Assembly (NCBI GenBank): GCA_963169105.1
Contig: OY720643.1
Coordinates: forward strand, 129,136,041 to 129,200,040
Length of the DNA: 64,000 bases
Source: Ceriagrion tenellum
Lineage: Eukaryota > Arthropoda > Insecta > Odonata > Coenagrionidae
Direction of reading: 5' to 3'
A model generated the notes under the pieces. It had not been told where the DNA came from and did not search any database. It worked only from the letters and a program-made list of their open reading frames with translations. Positions 12,501 through 24,500 of this stretch are shown piece after piece (position 1 is the stretch's first letter; every line of letters begins with the position of its first letter). The position numbers and the translations under genes were made by a program.

Positions 12501-15500
12501 CGAGACGTCTCCATGCCGGGGAGCAGCGACCGCGGTTGCCAGGTGACGTATTGGTGCCGGTGGGAAAGCGTCGGTGGAAGATCCGTAGACCGGCTAAGGG
12601 GAGACCCTTCCATAAGATTGGCGGATTTCCGCGGGATATCAGAGAAAACCTGATATATCAGAGTTTTCTCTGATATCCCGCGGTCCACTTTTATTTCTTC
12701 ACTACGTAAATGACTTGAATACAGTAGTAAAAAATAGCAAGCTCCGTCTTATTGTCGATGATGTAGTAGGGTATAAGGAAATTAGAAATGAAGAGGACAT
12801 CCAGTCTTTAGCTAAGGATTTAGATGCGATTGATGATTGGTGTGATAGATGGCAACTAGAATTAAATTTGAAGAAATGCGCGATTATGAATTTTTTGAAA
12901 AAGAATGGCTTTCCCCGGAATAATTATTACATTAAAGAAAAAAAATATCTAACGTAGAATCTATTAAATACTTAGGCGTCACCATCACTGAAGACATGTC
13001 ATGGGGGAAATACATCAGGGAAATAACTAGTGTAGCAAACCGTAGATTAGTATTCGTAACTAGGGTTCTAGGCAAATGCGATGAGAGAGTACGAGAAAGA
13101 AGCTATTTTACACTTGTCAGGCCTCATTTAGAATATGCTGCTAGTATATGGGATCCGTACGAGGAAGGTATGATAAAAGAATTAGAGCCCGTGCAAAGGA
13201 GATCTGCTAGGTTTGTTAAATGTCGTCATGATAATTGTATAAGTGTTACGAATTTAATAGAAGAACTAGCGTGGGAATTACTATCAGAACGCAGGTTAAA
13301 ATTTAGGTTAAACCTTTTAAGTAAATTCGAAACCGATTTGTTCACAGATGACGTTAGATATATATTGAGAACCCCTGCGTATTATGCTAGGTTTGATCAT
13401 ATTAACAAGATTAGAGAGATAGATTGTCGTACCGATAGATTTAAAATGTCATTTTTCCCGCGTACCATAAGAGAGAACAATAGGCAGCGTAGCAAAGGGA
13501 TAGGTAGGTGAAATATAGTTAGAGTACTCTGTAGTGCATGATGCATGTAATAACAACCATTAATCCCTTTCTTATTATGTAGATACTAACCATGTGACCC
13601 TATTATCAAGCATGCCTTCATTAAATATCCTAGTTGCATGTCAATAGTGGATGTCTGGTGATCTTCACCCCCTGCCACACACCCTCGCTGTGGCTCGCAG
13701 GGTATTACGTAAATGTAGATGTGGATCTGTAACGCCTACCACCAGAACATCAGAAGTCTACAAAACAAGATTTCAGTGCTGCCTTCCAATATCACCGAAC
13801 CATCCTCCTTCAGCGTCATCGCCCTAACTGAAACATGGCTTAGTGATAAGATCTCCGACGACGAACTTGCGTTCGCTTCCACTCATCTAATTGTCCGTCG
13901 TGATCGTGGTTCCCGTGGTGGTGGTGTTTTTTTGGCCATTAGTTTCGATTACCCTGCCACTCGAAGGGCCGATCTCGAGACCAATTGTGAAATTATTTGG
14001 ACCCAAATTCGCGTCAACTCCTGCCCAAACAGTGACCATTTTACTAAACTTTTTATTGGCTGTTTCTACCGCCCACCTAACTGTGATTTATCGTCTCTGA
14101 AGGCCTGTTTCGATTCTGTTCTCCGTGCACATGCTTATGGTGAAGTTTTACTTTTTGGAGATTTTTATTTGTCCATCGATTGGACTTCTTCCGTATCTGG
14201 ATCTCCTACAAACCATTGTGACGATTTTTTCCTTGACCACTTTGTGAACAGTCACGGCCTCCATCAATGTAATTCTTTCCCAACGAGAGATACGGCAACA
14301 CTGGATTTCATAGTTTCCTCCAAACAAGTGCATTCCTCAGCAGCAGGCAGAAGCATTTTCTCCACTGACCACGAATCCCTTGAGTGTTCTCTAACATTCC
14401 CCTTCCCTCGACAACACCAAAATTCCGTGCCTCTTACCCCCCTTACCGTGCCTCTTACCATCCTTCCTGGCTGCTCCTGTCTTACAAATCTATCTACTCT
14501 TCACCATCATATCATTTCTGCCTTCGAAAATCGGTCGCAACTCGACGTTTGTTATATTGACATTTCTAAGGCTTTTGACTCCGTCAACCACACCATCATT
14601 CAGCACAAACTTCAATCTCGATATAGCATTCATGGTACCGTCTTCTTAGTTATTTCACAATTTTTACGTGACCGTTACCAGCGTGTGATAATCAATGGTC
14701 ACTCCTCTGCATTCATCCCTGTCTCTTCCGGCGTCCCCCAGGGCAGCGTTCTCGGCCCTCTTCTCTTTGCACTCTACGTGGATGATCTAGTTGATGACAT
14801 TTTACCCTCGGGCTGTAACATTCTCTTATACGCTGATGACTGCAAAGTGTTTAAAAATGTGGACAGTAAGGCTGACACACTTCAGTTACAGTCCGCTCTT
14901 AATGCAATTGATAGCTGGTGCGCAAAATGGTTACTACGTGTTAATCCAGGTAAATCCGCTATTATGTCCTTCACATTAAAACGCAAAACTATCTCCTCTA
15001 CTTACCAACTTTCCAAACACCCTGTAGCTTCCGTCACTTCCTTCAATGATTTAGGGGTCACCTTTGACCAAAAGCTCCTTTTCAGTGAGCACATTTCTTC
15101 AATTTCTAAAAAAATCTATGTCCATAGTGGGGATTCTACACAGACTTAATGAAATTACCGACCCTTTTGCCCTTAAATCTGTGTTTCTTGGTTGTGTACC
15201 GCCCATTCTTGAGTACTGATCTCCCATATGGTTAACTGCGTCCTCCACTACACTTAAAATACTCAACCGCCCCCTTAATTTCTTTTTAGCCATAATCCGG
15301 CATCGCGTGCCCTCCCTTAGACACAGCTCTCTAGTTGAAATTCTTTTGTCTCTAGGTCTCTCACATCTCCCACATCGCCGGCTAATTGCCGCCCTAAAAT
15401 TTCTACACTCTGTCATGAACGGATCCCTCCGTTCTGATCATCATCTCTCCTGTTTTTCACTCCGCATCCCTGCCCGCACCACTCGCGATGTAAGTCTGTT

Positions 15501-18500
15501 TCACACACCCAAATTCCGTCTCTCCACCTCCCAACGTTCCATTTTCTAACGCCTAACTTCATTTTTTAATACCCTTGCCAACAATCACCCTACCCTTGAC
15601 CTTTTCTCCACACGCAACATCTTTTCTTCCCAACTTAAACGCATTGTGTCCTCCTCTTCTTCCTTCCTGCCACAAAATTGATTTTTTTCTTTTTATTTCT
15701 GTTGATTATTGTTTTTACTATGTACTTGTTGTATTTCTTTTCTTAATTTTTGTTCATTTAAACCGATTGTAAAGGCCCTACTTGCTGTTTTTGTCGATTT
15801 AATAAATAAATAAATACCACGAAACATCTCAGCAGAAAAAGAAGGCACCACACTACGGGCAAACTTCAATAAAACTTTTCGCAACAGCCACACATTGGCA
15901 TAATCATTACCATTGGAACGCAATTAAATGGAAAATTTATTAAATGGTTGACTTACATGAAAGATGTATGATTGCGAAGAATGATAAAAGAATATTAGCC
16001 GTCGGTTGCACAACGTTTCACTGGCTTAGATCAGCATCACCACTCGACAAACATCAAATTCACAAGGTATTTCACAAGTAGCACCCACACTTCAAGTAAA
16101 TTCTCCGATCAAATGTTAACGCCCAACACAATCTGTATGGAATATCCAAAGCCTTACTACAGTCATGACCTACACACCGTTTTTAAAAGGAAAGTTTCCT
16201 ATGATTTTCCCTTACATTTTCAGGATTACACATCAAACTAGCACCAATATGTTAGTAAAAATATAAAAAAATATCATTTGAAGCACCAAGTAATAGCTCC
16301 TTTATCCCAGATAAATGTTCTGGCCTATTTTCACCATTCAGCGAGGTGCTTAAATTATTCTAAAGATACAACGATTAGGATTATGACAGCATCACACTCA
16401 TGCGCGGCGGTAAACCTGAAATTAAATTTCAAATCAACATGCAGCTAGGAAAATAAGCGCACCGAGAACAGTAACAAAAATACCTTCGATTTGTCTGTGT
16501 TCTGACAACTTCTAACCCTTGTATCAGTGGTGTAAATATGGGTAAATCTCCGCTAGTGTCACACACCTTTCAAAACATTCTTTTCGGAAGCTGAAGCCCC
16601 TCCCCCCTCCTGATGATGGAGGACAAGTCGTTCTCCGAAGCGTTGGGCCCCATGGACCTGCTCACCCGGTGGAAGACCCGAGAAACCTTTATCCATTTTT
16701 TCCACCCTTTCCACTTCACACATCGTCACAAAATTAACGTTACATAAACTGCACACCTTCCAGTATCTTGTGGTATTTTTACTTTGGGCAAATTTCAAAT
16801 CTACGAGATCTAGGAAATTCTCAAACTTTTCATGTGAGGTTTCTCCAGGCCGCCATTGCACTTATTCCACTATTGACCTCGACGTGACGAGACAGTCGAT
16901 GAGCGGCCTTTCCACGCTACCTTCTCCCGTTCCATGTTATTCCTTACCGCGAAATATGGCGTCGGTTGAACGTTGGAAACACAATTTATGAAGTATTGTA
17001 TCACTCCCGGTTTTCCTGCTTTTATCTATCTTCACACCTCATTCCACTGCCATTAATTGCCTTTTTGAGCACTTCTCTTTGCCGTTTTTAAGCCGTTTCA
17101 TATACTTATTTCACATACCTTCATAACTTCCACTCACGTACCATATCCTAGGTGATCACAGATTACACTTAACATTTTACACCTTATTCTATATTTTCCG
17201 CCTATTCTGACTCCTTCGAAGTATATTTCAAAAATCATTCTATTAACCGACCAGGAAGCTCAGATTAAGAAATGGCGAAGCACGTAACCCGTCCAAAACT
17301 TTTGGCGTCGTCAATTATCACCTCCAATTGGGCTATTATTATATCATCACTGTTGACCTTGGGTGGCATAACAAATAACGAGGAAACTTTTATTATCGGT
17401 ATTGTAGTCGTAGGAACTTTGACAGGTTGAAAGTGAGGAGAAGGGCATTTTGGAGTGTCCATGAAGTTAGAAATTAGGCATAAATGGCGATTCATTCATT
17501 TTAAAGACTACCCCTAGCCACGCCCATTTATCCAACCCCGGTGCAACAATGGAGATTAATCATACTGATATATGCACATCTATTTAAATCTACGAAAAAT
17601 AACGAAAACGGCATTAATTGCTATACATGCCTTTTCCAGCACGAAAAAGGCCATTGACACACCTGGGTTGGGTAAATACGCGGGGCTAGGGGCAATTTTG
17701 AAAATACATAAATCGTAATTTACGGATAATTCCAAGCATCAAGAAAACTCCAAATTTCCCTTCTTCTCCCTTTCTACCTTCCAAAAATCACGAAACGAAT
17801 GCATAAATTCTTAGACCAGCTTTTCAGTATTAAAAATCACCATTTCCGCACCTGGGATGGGTAAATACCAGGGGCTATGGGCAACTTAAGGGCATTTTGG
17901 AGAGTTGATGGTGAAATATGATGATGTGGCTAATACTGAGAGATTCAAAGCGAGATTAGTTGTGCAAGGGTTTAAGACTCAGGTGGGGTTTTCTTGGGAG
18001 GATACACTTAGTCCTATAATTAGGAAGAAAAGTATAAGAGTATTGTTAGCTTCAGCTGTGGAAAATAAATGGTCTGTTCACCAAGTAGATTTAATTACTG
18101 CATATCAGAATTGTCTGAGATGCGATTCTAAGACAGACCGAAATCGAGTTGGACCTACTAATGGACTATGACATGCAGCTAATGATTGAAGTAGGGATTA
18201 GAGGGGGTATTTCTCAATGCTGTAATAGGTACTGCGAGGCAAACAACAAAAACATGGAAAACTATGATCCCTAGTCAATTTCTAATTACATAACGTATTA
18301 TGAGCAAACAACTTGTATGGATGGGCTTTGTCTAGACCGCTTCCTTATGCAAATTTCAAATGGCTCTCCCTTGATGAAATTTCAAACTTGAACGTTACGA
18401 AAATATCATATGCTAACGAAAAAGGGTACATTCTTGAGGTAGATCTAGAGTATCCGAAAGAGCTACACGATATGCATTCAGACCTCCCCCTATGTCCTGA

Positions 18501-21500
18501 AAACATGAAACCACCGGGTGGAAAGCATAAAAAGCTATTAACAACCCTCGAGAACAATACAAAGTATGTCAGTCACTACGTCAATCTCAAACAGGCTCTT
18601 TCACTAGGCATTAAGCTCAAAAAGATCCACGGGGTAATAGAATTTAGCCAGTCACCGCGGTTTAAGTCCAACATCGATTTGAATACTGAAAGACGGAAAT
18701 TAGCTCCTAATGAGTTCCAAGATGACTTTTTTAAACTTATAAATAATGCCGTCTTTGGAAGACAATGGAGAATGTACGCAAAAGAATGAATATGCAATTA
18801 GTGACAAAGGAAAAAAATTACAAAAGTTAATAAATCAATCAACTTTTTTGGATAGAACGATTTTTACAGACTCCTTAGTAGCCGTTCACATGCGGAAGGC
18901 TACCATCAATACCTACCAATATATGTTGGATTTTGTGCATTAGACCTCAGCAAGACCCTAATGTACAACTTCCACTATCGAACAATGCTACCAAAGTATA
19001 GTGCAAACATTTCATTAGCATACACTGATACTGATAGCTTAATATATGAAATTAAAACCGTTGACATTGACAGGGAGATGCTTAATAATCTGAATGAGTT
19101 TGACACACTTAACTATCCTAAAGATCACCCGTGTTATTCGGAGAAAAACAAAAAAGTAATTGGTAAATTCAAAGACGAGTGTGATGGAAAGGTTATGACG
19201 CACTTTGTAGGTTTGAGAAGTACTGTATTCGTACAAGGTTCTCCGATCTGCTGAAAAAAAGAAAGCGAAAGGGGTAACCCGAGCAGTGATAGGAAAAGGT
19301 TTAAAATTTGCTGATTACGAAAGATGTCTTAAAGAAAATTCGAGTTTTTCGTAAAATGAACGTTATTCGTAGCAAAAAGCATGACTTATATACGATGCAA
19401 ATGAACAAGGAAACACTAAATACATTCAATGATCAAAAATACATAAGCGAGAATGGAATTAACACGCTTGCTTGGGGTCATTACAAACATCCGCGGAAGA
19501 GGACACGCTGAGACGTTTGCTGATACTTGAATAACTTTAAATATTCTATCTCAAATTGAAATCTCAAGTCTCAACCATGACGTTGGTCTGGAAATATCCA
19601 TTTACCTGCATTTGTGCGGGTCCATCCGGGTGTGGAAAGACCACTTTCGCGACAAATTTCATTGAAAATTTACATTATATGATAGATCACGACATAGATG
19701 AAATAGTATGGTGTTGCAGCCCAGGAAGCGAGCTAGATATAGAACACGAACTACTGAGCATGCACTACGAATTACTGTCTTTTGAGGAATTTGGAGGAGC
19801 TCCAATCTTAAGCGCTGTCGATGATTTGATGAGTGAAGGGGCTTATAGTAAAGACGTGAGCAAACTGTTCACGAAAGGGAGTCATCACTTTAACATATCC
19901 GTGTTTCTAATTACGCAGAATATTTTCTACCAAATCGCACAATCGGGAAACATTTCACTGAATGCAACGTACATAGTATCGTTCAAAAATCCGCGAGATC
20001 AATTACAACTCGGTCATTTGGCACGACAGGTTGACAAAAAAATTCGCAGGATTTGGAAAGGGTATATAAGGAATCGACGGAAGATCCATTCGGTTATTTG
20101 GTCCTGGACCTCGGGCACGACTCAGACGATATATTTCGTTTTCGAACGAGCATATTCCCCTACGACTACGATGTCATCGTAACCGTAGTCTACATGCCAG
20201 TGTGCGATGAAAAGATTGAAGAGCAATAAGCATTTGCTCCACGCGTTAAAATCTGCAAAACCGAAATTACACTCTGCGATACTGAAATCTTCCGACGACG
20301 GATTAATTAAAGTAGTCTGCGACTGCTGTTTAAATACCATAAACAGGAATCATAAGATAGATAAAAGGTTAAAACGAAAACTAGCCAAACATCGTAATAC
20401 GTTGAGAACGTTGGCAACGCGGGGAACGAGTGTTAAGAGAAAACGCGCGCTTCTCGTACAAAAAGGTGGTTTCTTACCAATGTTACTCAGATTAATTTTA
20501 AGCGGTGTCATAGGCAGCCTATTAGGGAAATGAGTTTGTGTAAGATGCTCGTAGTAAGCCCGGAAGTCTTCGAGCGAGGGCATATGAAGGCAAGGTTGAG
20601 CGCATTAGCGAAAGAAATGAAAGGTGTGTCGGTCAAGAAAGGACTGAAGGACGTAGACAAGTGGCATTCATATAAAAGAATACACGATAAATATATGAGC
20701 ACGCTTTCCAACATCAACTCCCCTGTACACATCCCGATTGTAAAAACCTTACCTCATATGAGATCACAACGCGGTGAGGAGGAGAAGGGGTCTCACGCAC
20801 TGAAGGAGTCGCTAGCAGAGGTGAAACGAGCAAACGCAGCTTTGGATAGGACATGGGGACGCATAAGCGAAAGACTAGGAGCGATGGAAAGTCTGTCACA
20901 ACTAGCTGAAGTAAAAACAACGCGAAAAAGAAAGCGGTCGGTGCAACGCGAAAGAAAGTTGCCGTCTCTCAGGGCGCAAAATAAAAAGAAATCGTTCGGA
21001 CCAGAGTGGGCGCCGACGTAATCGATAGTGTACAACGATCCCGCTCATCCTACGGGTTTTTCCACACTCGATAAATTACACACAGTAACTAGGATTCCGA
21101 GAAAAACATTACGCTAGTGGTTAAATACTCAGGAGGCGTATACTCTACATAGACCGACGAGGAAAAGGTTTACTCGGAATCGCTACAATGTGACATACAT
21201 TGACGAGTGCTGGCAATGTGATTTGAATGATTTGCAAAGTTTGAAGAAGTTCAACAGAGGGTATTGTTACTTTTTGACTGTGATAGACTTGTTTTCTAGG
21301 TACGCATGGACGAGAGCTATACGGGGTAAACGAGCATATGAAATAGTCAACGCTTTCAAGGATATATTTCGCATGAGAAAGCCATTGAAAATTCAGAGCG
21401 ATCACGGGAGTGAATTTGTCAACGCTAAATTTAAAGATTTTCTCTCACGTCTTGGAGTAAAATTTTACACCACAAATAATCCGGACATAAAAGCCAGCCT

Positions 21501-24500
21501 CGTAGAACGATTCAATCGAACTCTAAAAACTAAAATGTGCAAGTCTTGTACAAAATTCGCCACTTACAATTACGTAGACGTGCTTCCAAAACTCATGAGT
21601 AGTGATAACAATAGCGTTCATTCGAGTATAGGCATCGCACCCTCCAAGGTGAATGCAATCGCCATCCGGAGAAAAAAAGTTGTGAAAAATTATACAAAAT
21701 TTAAAATCGGCGATCACGTGAGTATTAGCAAAGAGCGGCTTCCGTTCGCTAAAGGTTACACTGACAATTACACCAGAGAATAATTTATTGTGGTAGACAT
21801 AGATAGTACAAGAGAAATACCAACTTAACAGTTGCAGAATATGAATGGTGAGAATATAAGCGGAAGTTTTTACGCGCAAGTTAGTTAAGGTGATCGTTTC
21901 CGCAAACACACAAGATCGAGCAGATTTTGAGGCGTAGAGGACGCGGTCGCAATCTCGAATATTTCGTTAAGTGGGAAGGATACCCACGATCATTTAACTC
22001 TTCAGTTGCGGCTTCTTCCGTGCACAAATTATGAACGAGTTTAACTTGACGCTACCCAGCAATAGCTCTCGCGAATTCTTTTCACAAAACACAATAGCTC
22101 ATCATCGAACAAAATTGAGTCATCGTATCGATTTAGAGAATGATAGTTCGTATGTATGTTTGGCAGAGATTTCGATTCCATCAAATGATTTAGAAGACAT
22201 AGCTCCTTCTCATCCTCCAACCCATTTAATTAAAGGGGAAGAGGGAGATTTTCAACTCACAAAGATAACAGAACTCGGAACGAGGATGGGGTAGTTCGAG
22301 GGGAAGAAGGCGGACCCGGGGATGGTCGAGTCAAAATTGCGATAGAAAAAGGTATTTTCATCGAGATTCTGCAAGGAACATACAGAAGCGTATGTTTTGC
22401 CTTTGCTTCGGCTTTTACTGCTACCCCCCGCAGGAGAAGGGATGAATTAGTAAACAATGTCATTCGTTCTGTAGATGAATTACTAATACAAAATGGTGAG
22501 GTATGTGTAATCAAACGACATTTACGAAACTCAGTCATAATAAGAGCAAAGGATGTCACACATTCACTACCACCAGGAGTCTATTACTCATTCGGCGATT
22601 TCATTCAAATCTTCAGAGGGTTTTTCTAGTGCAGGACAAAAAAGATAAGAGAGGAATGGGAATGACTATCGTTGTTCCTGATTCAGCTGATGGATGAAGT
22701 TGATGATGCAGACGTATAACATATATTTAGCAATGCTAAAGCAACTTTCTCAAAATCGAGTGGTAAACGAGGGAGGAGAAGTATAACTCCTGCTCCGAAA
22801 AACATTTACCTTTACACCGACGTAATTAAACCTCAATTTGTGGACGATTCATTGAGCCGCTGTTTACGTATAATCAACACTAGCGTTGGGGGATACTAAG
22901 TATTAAATCAGATTTATTACTACCCTCCGAGAAGAACAGCATTGAAAGCGTTGAGATTTTAATGACCGATAAACTCGGTGAGCCTATTCCATTTCATAGT
23001 GGGATACAATCTTCAATAGTGGTGTTACATTTTATAAAAAAGAAGTAATATCGATTAGTTCGTCATTAAGCAACGAGATGGCTCGGGTAGCGGATCGTTA
23101 TTATGCATACTATGCAAGACAGGTGGGAGAAGAGGTGGGACCAATAAATCGGGCGTCATATCGCGTGCAAAAGGGTAGGGGTATTGGGAGTTTTCTCGTC
23201 GGACTTTGGCGTTTTGCAAAACCTTAACTATTTAGTGGACTTAAAGACTGTGAAGAAAGAGGTCGCGAGTGCGGGAGTGGCTGCCCTTGGCGATCTTGGC
23301 ACCAAACCGGTAAAGGAGATATTACGCAATAGATTAAACGAGACAGGACAGAATTTGAAGCGTTAGGCCGAGGAAAAGTTGTTCAAAGGGGGTAGATTGA
23401 GGAAAGCAAAACGTCCTCGCTTGATTAAAATAAAACCACGAGGTGGTAAGATAAAACAGCATTCAACGAGAGGGCGAAGAGCAAAGGTCGCACCGAGAGA
23501 TATTTTTTCATAATGGCTGAGCATATGCTGAGTTCGTTGGATTTATTCCAACCGAATCCACCCATACAGACCACCATTCTATGTAAACGCTTGGTGCCTT
23601 ACAAACCCATATCTTCGTTGGACAATCGATCGGTATTTGAATTTTCAATTAAAGATTCTGGCGACTCGTACAGAGATTTATATATTATGTACCTCAAGCT
23701 CAAAGTGAAGATTTGCAAGAAGAATTTAAGTGATTACACCGATGCAGAAACTAATCAGCCACGCGTCAACAATATTCTACACTCACTATTCGAGACGAAA
23801 TCCGGCGGCCATGTTTGCTGTTGCGAATAACATGGTCTGGGGTTCGCTACAGCTATTAGCGGGCGTCAGTAGCGAAGCTGGGCCGCTATAGCATCTGATG
23901 ACGTATCCAGCGGACATTCTGCTATAGCGAGGTTTCAGGATTTGGCCTTTAATATTAATACCTTGCAGCAGGCGTTTGTAGCAGAGCTGGGCCGCTATCG
24001 TCAGCTGGTGATGTATCCAGCAGAGATTCTGCTATAACGAGGTCTCAGGAATCGGCCCATATTGTCGCAATATCCGTCTACGTCATACATTTCGTCGATC
24101 CAACCCAAAATACACGAGGCAACTCGTCTCCCCACCAACATTGCGGATAATTGGAATAGCAGAATTTTTGATCGTTGTAGTAGCGGCGCTCCGCTGCATG
24201 AACAGCAAAGTTTTTGGATGCGGCCCTAAATTGCCTTAGAATGATATTCACAAAGCGCTAAGAAGTTATTTTCACATTTGTGTAATTAAATTTGGAGAGG
24301 AATTAAATATATCTTTAGGACAGACAATATTAAAAAGAGTGTAATTGCGTCCCGCCTGTAGTACTACGTTTTTTACCACTGCATGATGATTACTGGTAAG
24401 ATGCTGTATGGATGCTGTTGGTGACCATTTTGCCGTTTGAATCCCATAAAGGCTCTACTGTTGAAGATTCACCCTGGAGCTCTCTCGTGAAAGACCAGAA

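Larger units (their letters stand above)
18300..23815 (+). mobile_element. Maverick/Polinton remnant, both ends missing
   Basis: Genes run in one direction: protein-primed DNA polymerase B, packaging ATPase, two small conserved proteins, retroviral-like integrase with chromodomain, minor capsid, a pVI/pX-like protein, and the start of the major capsid. This set defines Maverick/Polinton elements, which are integrated virus-like elements. Nearly every gene has frameshifts or stops. No terminal inverted repeats, cysteine protease or complete capsid gene is present. The left edge is cut inside the polymerase and the right edge inside the capsid gene. Confidence 0.93.

Noticed and set aside
21523..21909. 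Minus-strand frame of 128 codons
   Set aside because: It is the antisense of the Maverick integrase and has no family features.
23868..24058. CTGATGACGTATCC and CTGGTGATGTATCC as hammerhead cores
   Set aside because: No GAAA box follows a closing stem in either copy, so I call it only a tandem repeat.
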